A DNA stretch of 10,463 nucleotides, taken from contig JAISPV010000099.1 of assembly GCA_031274665.1 (NCBI GenBank), positions 1-10,463 of the forward strand, read 5' to 3'. This DNA comes from Candidatus Methanoplasma sp. GTDB lineage: Archaea > Thermoplasmatota > Thermoplasmata > Methanomassiliicoccales > Methanomethylophilaceae. Positions 1 through 5,985 of this stretch are shown piece by piece; within the stretch, counting starts at the first letter, position 1, and every line of letters starts with the position of its first letter. The notes beneath the pieces were generated by a model. That model had not been told where the DNA came from. It made no database searches and saw only the letters and a program-made list of their open reading frames with translations. A program made the position numbers and the translations under genes.

Positions 1-1
1 T

Positions 2-283
2 CTGTCGCATGCTGCCGCATTGGTCATGTATGAATTGTTCCAGACAGGAATTGTCACAAGAAGGGCGGAACCCGCCGGGAGGAAAGAGAAGGAATACATG
101 TTCGATTTCTTCGACGACCTCATGGACGCCATAGATTATCCCGAACACAGAAGGGACGATACTTCGGTCATGTTCAGGCGCATGATGGGCCGTTCGATCC
201 CCACCAAGTATGAATATAACACCATCATGGGGATATTCGGCGATGCCTCGAAGATAATAAAGAACGGTAAGAAATGGGAATGA
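2..283 (+). CDS. C-terminal part of a SPOUT-family (TrmH/TrmJ-like) RNA methyltransferase, 5' end outside window
   Basis: The frame is open from base 2 to a TGA at 281–283, so about 93 C-terminal residues are present and the start lies to the left. The first residues read LSHAAALVMYELF. This matches the NLSHAVAxVxYEL-type segment at the end of the SPOUT knot in TrmH group 1/TrmJ enzymes, where the C-terminal helix follows the SAM-binding loop. The later segment FRRMMGRSIPTKYEYNTIMGIF fits the C-terminal helical tail of the same family (RRxxGRaxxxxxE...LxGI). TrmJ proteins 2'-O-methylate tRNA near position 32 using SAM, and this protein probably acts on tRNA in the cytoplasm. A TTG at 20 could be mistaken for a start, but the family motif continues upstream of it. 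The last 59 bases overlap the 3' end of the convergent FtsZ-like gene. The family call is fairly firm; the exact RNA target cannot be told from this fragment. Confidence 0.72.
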   Translation: MSHAAALVMYELFQTGIVTRRAEPAGRKEKEYMFDFFDDLMDAIDYPEHRRDDTSVMFRRMMGRSIPTKYEYNTIMGIFGDASKIIKNGKKWE

Positions 284-1088
284 ACAGTAATATCCCGTGC
301 TCTTCTCTCCCTTTGCCGGTCACGATCTCGGGTATTATCCCGGTCCTGTTCCCTATCATTTCGGAAATTGCCTCCATATCCGCTCTGCCCATCTCTGCGT
401 CCGATGTCGCGATCATCTTCCCATAATTCGGGTCGGCGTCGAAAAGATATTCGCCCATCGCCGACTCTGCGGCTTTGACCGGATCGTTCGATGCCCGGTA
501 TGCGATCGTATACACTTTCTCGCTAAGAGTGCTGAAGAACGGGCCGTCGAGCATACCGGATATCCTGACGATCGCTTCTTTCATCATCTCGTCCGCCATG
601 GATACGGCCTCGCTTATCGGCAGCGAACCGCCGCCTCTCGACGGCACCTTTCCGATATCGAACAGGATCGTCCTGTCGGATAATTGGATTATTTTCCTCA
701 TTTGTTTCAGTGCGGTCTCTCTCCGCAGCGTCTCAAAAGGCATGGGTATGCTCACGACGGATATCATCTTCGCATTCGTTCTTCTGGCGCACTCCTCGAT
801 GATGGGAATGGTACCGGACCCGGTCCCTCCGCCCAGCCCCGCGGTGACGATAATGTTGGAGTACCCGGACACTGCCCTGCATATGTCGTCTTTGTAGTCA
901 TATGCCAGCGCCCAACCGAGGTCCTGATCCCCTCTGCACCCGTCCACGTTACCGTCCGCCATGGATATGGTGGAGCCGTGATCGCCCGTGTTGATGGTCA
1001 CCACAGGGATCCTCAGTTCGGGGGGTATCCTGGACACAGTATTCTGACCTGCGCCTCCGGAACCGATGACCAGTGTCCTTCCGGCCAA
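225..1088 (-). CDS. Divergent FtsZ/tubulin-superfamily GTP-binding protein
   Basis: I place the start at a TTG (1086–1088). A GGAGGA ribosome binding site lies five bases upstream inside the end of the preceding gene, and the product then begins MAGRTLVIGSGGAGQN. This gives 287 residues, shorter than typical FtsZ (350–400). Residues 9–16 form the GxGGxGxN nucleotide-binding loop, 86–92 are the tubulin/FtsZ signature GGGTGSG, and 111–123 (VVSIPMPFETLRR) match the FtsZ strand VvxxPFxxE. Residues 157–178 resemble the long core helix that leads to the T7 loop. The T7 loop itself (NxDxxD in FtsZ, needed for GTP hydrolysis across the filament interface) reads instead GMLDGPFFSTLSEKV at 178–192, with no aspartate in the expected place. 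No long acidic tail or hydrophobic C-terminal peptide is seen. It probably binds GTP; hydrolysis and a division role are uncertain. It is translationally linked to the ribbon-helix-helix gene, and its 3' end overlaps the convergent methyltransferase gene. Confidence 0.8.
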   Translation of the reverse strand: MAGRTLVIGSGGAGQNTVSRIPPELRIPVVTINTGDHGSTISMADGNVDGCRGDQDLGWALAYDYKDDICRAVSGYSNIIVTAGLGGGTGSGTIPIIEECARRTNAKMISVVSIPMPFETLRRETALKQMRKIIQLSDRTILFDIGKVPSRGGGSLPISEAVSMADEMMKEAIVRISGMLDGPFFSTLSEKVYTIAYRASNDPVKAAESAMGEYLFDADPNYGKMIATSDAEMGRADMEAISEMIGNRTGIIPEIVTGKGREEHGILLFIPISYRSLLSSRHRRISP

Positions 1089-1089
1089 A

Positions 1090-1389
1090 TCATTCCTCCG
1101 GATCCATCCTCGACCTGACATAATCTTTGACGGCTTTCCTGACCGCCTCGTCCATGGGCATGTGGTCGCCGTCTGAAAAAAGCGATTCCATGTTGACGGG
1201 TTTCTCTCTGGTATGCTCGTTCAGGATCTTCGATATCTCCTTCGTAGTGAACTTGGACTCGATCATCTTTTTTATAGCATCAGCTACGCTCTCTGACAGA
1301 CTGTCGTATTCTCCCCTGTCGACAAGCGCCTGGAGAACTATTATCTGATCCGGTGCGAGCCTTACAATGATCTTTTCGGTCGGGTCCAT
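1090..1389 (-). CDS. Ribbon-helix-helix (CopG/Arc-type) DNA-binding protein
   Basis: The protein has 99 residues from an ATG at 1387–1389 and ends with TGA at 1090–1092, one base before the TTG of the FtsZ-like gene. Residues 5–45 have the ribbon-helix-helix pattern: a short beta strand (EKIIVRL), a helix (APDQIIVLQALVDRG), a turn with YDSLSESV, and a second helix (ADAIKKMIES). The C-terminal 30 residues contain another helix of similar flavour (MDEAVRKAVKDYVRSRM). Such proteins dimerise and insert the beta ribbon into the DNA major groove. In haloarchaea the ribbon-helix-helix protein CdrS lies directly upstream of ftsZ2 and controls division genes, so this arrangement suggests a similar regulator here, though CdrS itself is shorter. 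An in-frame GTG-type extension upstream exists but has no ribosome binding site, and the TATA spacing points to a leaderless message beginning near the ATG. Confidence 0.8.
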   Translation of the reverse strand: MDPTEKIIVRLAPDQIIVLQALVDRGEYDSLSESVADAIKKMIESKFTTKEISKILNEHTREKPVNMESLFSDGDHMPMDEAVRKAVKDYVRSRMDPEE

Positions 1390-1411
1390 TAGTATTGCAG
1401 CATACAAAAGC

Positions 1412-1421
1412 AAACATAAAG
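1412..1421 (-). promoter_or_regulatory. Candidate TATA box for the RHH–FtsZ-like operon (leaderless)
   Basis: On the minus strand the sequence CTTTATGTTT lies centred about 28 bases before the ATG at 1389. That is the usual archaeal TATA-to-start distance, so transcription would begin at or within a few bases of the start codon. No purine-rich ribosome binding site precedes the ATG, which agrees with a leaderless message. The match to the TATA consensus is moderate. Confidence 0.45.
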
Positions 1422-1464
1422 ATGTTGTGTAAAAGGTTTGATCTTGTCAAGATAAACTTCCCGT

Positions 1465-1791
1465 TCATCCGAACAGAGCGCTGAGACCAGCTGCTGCGTC
1501 CTCTTCGCTGACTGCTTCTTCCTCGGGCTCCTCTGCTGCGGCGGGTGCTGCGGCGGGTGCTCCTTTGGCGGGTGCTGCTGCTGCAGCTGCGGGTGCTGCT
1601 GCGGGTGCTGCTGCGACGGCGGCCGATGCGATGGCCCCCTTTATGTCGACTCCCTCGAGTGAAGCGATCAGTGCTTTGACCTTAGCTGCGTCGACCTCTA
1701 CTCCAGCTGCTTTAAGGATGGATGTGACTCCTTCCTCGGTTATGTTTTTGCCAGCAGAGTAAAGCACCATTGCACTGTAAATATACTCCAT
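1465..1791 (-). CDS. rpl12: Large-subunit ribosomal stalk protein L12 (archaeal P1 type)
   Basis: This is the 108-residue archaeal/eukaryotic P1-type stalk protein, which dimerises and docks on the C-terminal helices of L10 to recruit translation factors. Residues 1–58 form the helical dimerisation domain ([20 protein letters not shown] and the following helices). Residues 55–87 are an alanine/proline hinge coded by GCN-rich simple sequence, and the acidic tail [22 protein letters not shown] ends in the factor-binding motif. The ATG at 1789–1791 is preceded by AAGGAGT, which begins just after the stop of rpl10; only 14 bases separate the genes, so it is the last gene of the rpl1–rpl10–rpl12 operon. 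The final 26-base stretch before the acidic region is identical at DNA level to that of rpl10. Length and sequence are normal for the family. Confidence 0.97.
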   Translation of the reverse strand: MEYIYSAMVLYSAGKNITEEGVTSILKAAGVEVDAAKVKALIASLEGVDIKGAIASAAVAAAPAAAPAAAAAAPAKGAPAAAPAAAEEPEEEAVSEEDAAAGLSALFG

Positions 1792-1805
1792 TTTTTCAAC
1801 TCCTT

Positions 1806-2813
1806 TTAGCCGAATAGTGCGCTCAGGCCAGCTGCTGCGTCCTCTTCGCTGACCTGTTCTTCTTCTTCCTCTTCAACTTTCTGCTCCGGTTTTACGGATT
1901 CCGCCACAGGTTTGACCGATACCGCCGCTGCCGCTGTATTCAGCCTGGCGGCGATGGCGTCGTTCTTGTATCCTGACGCGGAAGCTATGGCAAGCATCTG
2001 ATTGTCTGCCTTCGCAAGAAGTATCTTGATATTCTCTTTGGTCGGTATCGCGGCCGATATCGAAAGGCCCATTGCCTCTCTGAACGCTTTCGCGACGAGC
2101 GGTACGATCGTATCCTTTGTAGTGTATGCGATCCCGATCGCCAATGCGCGGGCGTTGTATGCGGCCGTAGCGAACATTGTCGAATAGTAATCATCCGGTA
2201 TCGCAAGTACGTCCCTTTTGAAGACGGCCCCGTTCTCATAAACGGACCTCAGATCCATCCCCACTATCATGGGGAGGATGTTCAGTTTGGGAAGCATTGC
2301 GGCGACGTTGGCCGGGACGGGTTCCCCCATCTTCACCAATGTCGTATCCTTTCTGACTGCTATCTTTCCGGCCTCTACTGCGGCCGGAATGCCTATTTTT
2401 TGAAGTTCACCGATGATCGGACCCGGACCGAACGGGGTCGGTCCCTTCGGGACGATAATGTCCATGGGCGCCAGTTGTCCCGGTTTAGCGGGGGCGGGCG
2501 TCTTCGTCGCCTCAAGCCTCTTATAGAGCTTGAACGGGTTGATGTCCGTTGCGACTATGGCGCACTGGCCGTGCACAGAGTCCTTCAGCACCTCGATGCC
2601 CGGTCTCTGTTTCGCAGCCTCTTCAAGCGCCAAGACCATAAGGTTGTTCTTGGTCATCTTGAGTTTGGCGTGCTCACGAAGTCCGGCCCTCATGGCCTGG
2701 ATCTGCTGCCCGGGGATACCGTGCATGTCGACGATCGCGACAACAGGGTTCTCCATTATGTCCTTGACGATCTCGCTCACCATGTCCTTCTTCCAAGTTG
2801 CGACGTGTGCCAT
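1806..2813 (-). CDS. rpl10: Large-subunit ribosomal stalk protein L10 (archaeal P0 type)
   Basis: The product has 335 residues, the normal length for archaeal P0. The N-terminal rRNA-binding domain starts [20 protein letters not shown] and includes [22 protein letters not shown]. Residues about 125–155 ([19 protein letters not shown] and onward) belong to the domain inserted in archaeal/eukaryotic P0. The helical spine after residue 240 binds L12 dimers. The acidic end ([23 protein letters not shown]) repeats the L12 tail. P0 anchors the stalk on 23S rRNA beside L11 and presents several L12 dimers to elongation factors. The ATG at 2811–2813 has a GGAGGT site overlapping the TAA of rpl1, 11 bases away, so translation is probably coupled. 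A direct operon partner of L1 and L12. Confidence 0.97.
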   Translation of the reverse strand: MAHVATWKKDMVSEIVKDIMENPVVAIVDMHGIPGQQIQAMRAGLREHAKLKMTKNNLMVLALEEAAKQRPGIEVLKDSVHGQCAIVATDINPFKLYKRLEATKTPAPAKPGQLAPMDIIVPKGPTPFGPGPIIGELQKIGIPAAVEAGKIAVRKDTTLVKMGEPVPANVAAMLPKLNILPMIVGMDLRSVYENGAVFKRDVLAIPDDYYSTMFATAAYNARALAIGIAYTTKDTIVPLVAKAFREAMGLSISAAIPTKENIKILLAKADNQMLAIASASGYKNDAIAARLNTAAAAVSVKPVAESVKPEQKVEEEEEEQVSEEDAAAGLSALFG

Positions 2814-2824
2814 CTTAGACCTCC

Positions 2825-3463
2825 TTACAATATCCTCTCCGCAGGTCCCATGGATGTCTTGACATATGCGGACGCTACGTTCGCTATGCCTTTCTCCAGT
2901 TTCAGCGACACACGCTTCAAGATCACTTCGATGTTATCGGCGATCTCTTCGGCGGGCATGTTCACTGTCCCCACGGGTACATGGAAGGTCTTCCTGTCTT
3001 TCGTTCTGACGGTCACAGACTTGCGGAGGTTGTCTACCATTCCTGTGGGATCCGCTCCCGGCGGTATGGGCTTAGGCATCTTTCCGCGGGGACCGAGAAC
3101 GGTACCGAGCCTCTTACCGATGACCGCCATGAGCGGGGCCTCGGCGATGAAGTAATCGGTGCTGTTCGCGATCTTCTTTGCCTGTTTCTTGTCGTCTGCG
3201 ATCGTTCCAAGCTCGTCTGGAGTGATCACAAGATCGGCTACGTCCTTGGCTTTCAAGGCTAGTTCGCCACCACCAATCACACAGATCTTGATCCTCTTGC
3301 CGCGGCCGTTCGGAAGGATTATGTCCTCCTGAATACGGTTCTTCGGTATCGAAAGATCAACGTCTTTTAGATTGATGGCCAACTCAACCGTTTCAGTAAA
3401 ATTGCGCTTCTTTGCACTTTCCAGTGCTTTCTGCACAGCCATTACGGTTGGTTTTTCTGCCAA
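2825..3463 (-). CDS. rpl1: Large-subunit ribosomal protein L1 (archaeal)
   Basis: The product has 212 residues, as usual for archaeal L1. The signature MAVIGKRLGTVLGPRGKMPKP is at about 112–132. The N-terminal half pairs with the C-terminal segment (FHVPVGTVNMPAEEIADNI and following) to form domain I, which binds the 23S rRNA L1 stalk. The start is a TTG (3461–3463) with a strong GAGGAGGAA ribosome binding site six to twelve bases upstream; no ATG lies nearby in frame. L1 helps move deacylated tRNA out of the E site. In methanogens such as Methanococcus vannielii it also represses its own L1–L10–L12 operon by binding the mRNA. Here the promoter-proximal leader has a two-helix structure suitable for such control (see 3475–3511). 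It is the first gene of the operon. Confidence 0.97.
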   Translation of the reverse strand: MAEKPTVMAVQKALESAKKRNFTETVELAINLKDVDLSIPKNRIQEDIILPNGRGKRIKICVIGGGELALKAKDVADLVITPDELGTIADDKKQAKKIANSTDYFIAEAPLMAVIGKRLGTVLGPRGKMPKPIPPGADPTGMVDNLRKSVTVRTKDRKTFHVPVGTVNMPAEEIADNIEVILKRVSLKLEKGIANVASAYVKTSMGPAERIL

Positions 3464-3474
3464 TTCAATTCCTC

Positions 3475-3511
3475 CTCGTAGTGCATGCGAGCCCTGGGGC
3501 TCTCCTACAAG
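3475..3511 (-). promoter_or_regulatory. Structured leader of the rpl1 operon, candidate L1 autoregulatory site
   Basis: On the mRNA strand, CUUGUAG (3511–3505) pairs with CUACGAG (3481–3475), forming a seven-pair lower helix. Inside it GAGCCC (3502–3497) pairs with GGGCUC (3494–3489), closed by a very short loop. The two helices are separated by an asymmetric internal loop, GA on one side and GCAUGCA on the other. Two helices joined by an asymmetric loop is the general form of the L1 target in rRNA and in archaeal L1 mRNAs. The structure directly abuts the ribosome binding site of rpl1. The pairing is visible in the sequence; the regulatory role is inferred. Confidence 0.5.
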
Positions 3512-3530
3512 CAGGCCTGCTATTATATTG

Positions 3531-3543
3531 CCCTATATAAGGT
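3531..3543 (-). promoter_or_regulatory. TATA box of the rpl1–rpl10–rpl12 operon
   Basis: The minus strand reads ACCTTATATAGGG, a good archaeal TATA element, preceded by an A-rich stretch (TTAAACC) that could act as a BRE. A start of transcription about 25 bases downstream would fall near 3511, exactly where the paired leader begins. A second AT-rich element (CAATATAATAG, 3530–3520) is a possible alternative with a start nearer 3500. Confidence 0.6.
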
Positions 3544-3604
3544 TTAAGGGCAGGGTCGGCCTAATTTCCGTTTTTCCCCTATGTCAGGCATTCTCATAAC
3601 AACA

Positions 3605-4543
3605 TCAGTTTTTGTGTCTCATTTCATCTATGAGGGCGCCGATATTAGAGCCTACTTCGTTTTTGATACATTTTATTTCACAACAGAATCTCTTCTCATT
3701 CTTTATTGCGTTGTCCACCCTGTGCATGAAACAGTCAAAATCCAGATCGTCTTTACGATACCCGCTATTCGCCGGATATGACCTCAGTATTCCATCAAGT
3801 CTCCGTTCTGTATATCGGACATCACCGATCTTTTCATTCCGGCGCAGGACCTTCTTATCCTCGCCGAGCACCTCGTCGAAATGAAGTAAAAGCCACATCT
3901 CAAAACATGGATTTGTCATATATGGTCTGAAAGCATTCTTTTGGCATCGGGAAAAGAACTCACTGCATTTGGCAGAGTCTCTCGATTCCGCATCCCTGTC
4001 GACGATGACGCAAACGATATCTCTTTCCTTCCTATAATCAATGGGTTCTGGGACGTCGAAATGTACTTTTTCTGGTCTATCAAAAACTCCGCAGTAGATC
4101 TCAGAACATGTCTCCTTGGCTTTGTCAGGATCGCATATCAGATCATTTCCATCACATAATGTTTGTAACATTTTCTTCGCTTTCACTGTGAACTTGTCTA
4201 TTTTGTCTTTTACGCCGAGGATGTCTTTTTCTGGAATAACGTCGGCAATGAAAGCGTTAATAAACAGATCGACCGGATACTTTCCACAATCCAAGAAAAT
4301 GAGATATTCTTCTAAAAGATCCAATATCCGTCCCGGATCACTTGAGCCGGATTGTATGGGATACCTGTCAAGCGGGCATATTTCTATTAGCGAGGGGATC
4401 CTTAATTTAGAACGGTTGTCACCCACCCCCTTGAAATATTGCGCCTCTGTCCTGTAGCCTTCAAAAGCCAGAATGAACTTGCGTTTGACTTCCAGCCTTT
4501 TGTTCCCGCGGACGGTGTTCAGCTTACTTTCCCTCGGCCTCAT
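3605..4543 (-). CDS. rloB: RloB-family TOPRIM-like protein, putative phage-defence effector
   Basis: From the ATG at 4541–4543 the product has 312 residues. FILAFEGYRTEAQYFKG (23–39) is the RloB glutamate motif (EGxxTExxYF), VCVIVDRDAES (177–187) is the DxD motif, and NPCFEMWLLLHF (211–222) is the family hallmark NPxFExWxLLH. The E plus DxD arrangement is that of TOPRIM-type metal-dependent nucleases, as in AbiLii and RloB, which pair with an ATPase in phage defence. Family members are usually about 200–230 residues; here 150 residues separate the first motif from DxD, so a mostly alpha-helical insertion (about 65–170) seems present. The gene overlaps the 3' end of the ATPase gene by 20 bases, so translation is coupled. 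A longer frame opening at 4699 lies wholly inside the ATPase gene and is an unlikely start. It is AT-rich beside its ribosomal neighbours, suggesting transfer. The family call is firm; activity is inferred. Confidence 0.82.
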   Translation of the reverse strand: MRPRESKLNTVRGNKRLEVKRKFILAFEGYRTEAQYFKGVGDNRSKLRIPSLIEICPLDRYPIQSGSSDPGRILDLLEEYLIFLDCGKYPVDLFINAFIADVIPEKDILGVKDKIDKFTVKAKKMLQTLCDGNDLICDPDKAKETCSEIYCGVFDRPEKVHFDVPEPIDYRKERDIVCVIVDRDAESRDSAKCSEFFSRCQKNAFRPYMTNPCFEMWLLLHFDEVLGEDKKVLRRNEKIGDVRYTERRLDGILRSYPANSGYRKDDLDFDCFMHRVDNAIKNEKRFCCEIKCIKNEVGSNIGALIDEMRHKN

Positions 4544-5864
4544 TCCTATCACAACTCGAAACGGGGAATAAAGTGGAAAAGATCGGAACTCCTCCGTAGC
4601 GCCCTTCCAAATACGCTTTATCAATTTTCCTGTCGGTCCTTTCGTTGAAATCTTCCAAAGAATACAACGATGAACTTTCATCCTCATTCTTTTGTACAAA
4701 CCATATCTCGTCTCTCCTCAGTAGTTCAAAATCCATCAGGTTCGACTCATGGCATGTGAATATCAGCTGATTCTTTGTCCCCGCTTTCCTATTAAGGAAC
4801 ATATCCACGAATTTGAAAGTGAGCAAGGGGTGCAGTTTCAGATCCAGTTCGTCTAATATGTAAACGCTGTCCTCTTCTTTGGAGACGATCATTGCGAGCA
4901 ATTCATAGAGGCGCTGTGTACCTTCCGACTCCTCTTCCATGTCAAAAGAAACATCGGTACTTCCGTGTTTGAACACAAGTTTTTTCATTATAAGGTCATT
5001 ATCTTCAGACAATGACAGGAAATACGACCCTCGTATGAAACTGCCGTCGTTCTCAGAATTTTTATTTTTATTCCGTATCAATTCTTCCTGTATTTCGTTT
5101 AACATTCTTTCGGGAAAGAAATCTTCGACGTTTTCAACCAATTCATAGCAAATGTCAGTTATTCCTGTGTCCAAAGATCTCAACAAGCCGACCACAATTT
5201 CTTTTTCGTCTTTGGTAAATTTAGGCTTATCATAGAGAAAGACCTCGGAATTAAAAACCTTCATGCTCTGTGAGAACCATCTGAACACATCTGAGAACAC
5301 CGACAGACCCTTTTCATCTTTTCTCGTTTTCCTGTTCATTTCCCTCAAAAACAATGTGCTGTCTGAGTTCTGCATATCTGCCGCGTAAATGTCCATCCTT
5401 GTTCTGTCATCGCCCTCAAAACTGTGATCGATCTTGTTCCCCGTCCTTTGGAAGAAAACCCGGTTTTCTCTTTCCGGTTCCAATTCATACAGCCACTCGG
5501 ATTCTATTTTTTGTTTGGAGGGAAGAAATTCGAATCCGTATGAATAATACTTTCCGCCATTTTCGAACTCGTATTCAAAATAAGACGGTTTATCTTTTTT
5601 CATCACAGACGGTCTGAAGTATTTGTTTGAATGGATTGGCCTGCCCATCGTGATCATCTGCTTCGACTCTTTGAAGGCTTTGATGAGATTGGACTTTCCT
5701 GAGGCGTTTGCGCCGTATATGGCAGAGGTCCTCAGGATATTGATGTTTTCAAATCTATGGATGTGGTCAAGATGGTTTCTTGTCTCTCCGCTGATCATAG
5801 ACAATTCTTGAGGCTCGTCAAACGAAAGAAAATTACCGACTTTGAATCTTATTAGCATTTTCAT
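4524..5864 (-). CDS. AAA15/ABC-type ATPase (RloA/AbiLi-like), putative defence partner of RloB
   Basis: The product has 446 residues. Walker A is GANASGKS (51–58), following an N-terminal strand set typical of SMC/ABC-like ATPases (LIRFKVGNFLSFDEPQELSM). A degenerate signature helix is ESEGTQRLYELL (312–323), Walker B is YILDELDLKLHP (335–346), and a switch histidine lies in LIFTCHESNLMDF (367–379). YLEGRYGGVP near the C-terminus is characteristic of the AAA15/RloA group. About 240 residues between Walker A and the signature form the insertion seen in this class. Such ATPases sense infection or regulate a TOPRIM-type nuclease; the partner here is the overlapping RloB gene. Two ATGs (5864 and 5858) are possible: AGGAAAGGA ends directly at the first and six bases before the second, so the true start is open by two residues. 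The gene is AT-rich (20 G+C of 60 at 5041–5100) compared with 41 of 60 at 2461–2520 in rpl10. Confidence 0.85.
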   Translation of the reverse strand: MKMLIRFKVGNFLSFDEPQELSMISGETRNHLDHIHRFENINILRTSAIYGANASGKSNLIKAFKESKQMITMGRPIHSNKYFRPSVMKKDKPSYFEYEFENGGKYYSYGFEFLPSKQKIESEWLYELEPERENRVFFQRTGNKIDHSFEGDDRTRMDIYAADMQNSDSTLFLREMNRKTRKDEKGLSVFSDVFRWFSQSMKVFNSEVFLYDKPKFTKDEKEIVVGLLRSLDTGITDICYELVENVEDFFPERMLNEIQEELIRNKNKNSENDGSFIRGSYFLSLSEDNDLIMKKLVFKHGSTDVSFDMEEESEGTQRLYELLAMIVSKEEDSVYILDELDLKLHPLLTFKFVDMFLNRKAGTKNQLIFTCHESNLMDFELLRRDEIWFVQKNEDESSSLYSLEDFNERTDRKIDKAYLEGRYGGVPIFSTLFPVSSCDRNEAEGK

Positions 5865-5879
5865 TCCTTTCCTGTGCGT

Positions 5880-5896
5880 TCACGATTTTTACGTGA
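5880..5896. repeat. Short inverted repeat between the ATPase promoter and start
   Basis: TCACG (5880–5884) and CGTGA (5892–5896) are perfect inverted arms separated by seven A/T bases. The repeat lies 16 bases before the ATPase ATG, close to the expected transcription start. It could be an operator for a dimeric repressor or a weak leader hairpin. The arms are short, so chance is possible. Confidence 0.35.
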
Positions 5897-5906
5897 GATT
5901 ATTATG

Positions 5907-5933
5907 ATATTATATTTAAGTATATCTTTAAAA
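5907..5933 (-). promoter_or_regulatory. AT-rich promoter region of the ATPase–RloB operon
   Basis: The minus strand carries TTTAAAGATATA and CTTAAATATAAT in a stretch almost without G or C. Either can serve as a TATA box, placing the transcription start near 5885–5905 and leaving a leader of some 20–40 bases. Which element is used cannot be decided by eye. Confidence 0.45.
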
Positions 5934-5985
5934 ATCTTTTGTAAGGTTGTTTTGCATATTTCTGAACATTTTTGATAGGCATCAA

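Noticed and set aside
1441..1453. Palindrome ATCTTG-T-CAAGAT after rpl12, as a terminator
   Set aside because: The one-base loop makes a poor hairpin and the downstream T content is low (CCTTTT only). It might equally be a protein site; I see no support for either.
1540..1625. GCN-rich repeat region as a non-coding tandem repeat
   Set aside because: It is explained by the alanine-rich hinge of ribosomal protein L12, with no regular longer unit.
2400..3155. Long open frame on the plus strand across rpl10 and rpl1
   Set aside because: It is antisense to two clear ribosomal protein genes and its translation has no recognisable motif; it arises from their codon bias.
3511..3520. Palindrome GCAGGCCTGC upstream of rpl1 as an operator
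   Set aside because: It lies at the expected transcription start and is a ten-base palindrome only; no second copy was noticed in the window.
4544..4699. In-frame extension of the RloB gene to an upstream ATG at 4699
   Set aside because: The extension lies wholly inside the ATPase gene in another frame, and its residues do not resemble an RloB N-terminus. The EGYRTE motif sits close to the start when the ATG at 4543 is used, as is normal.
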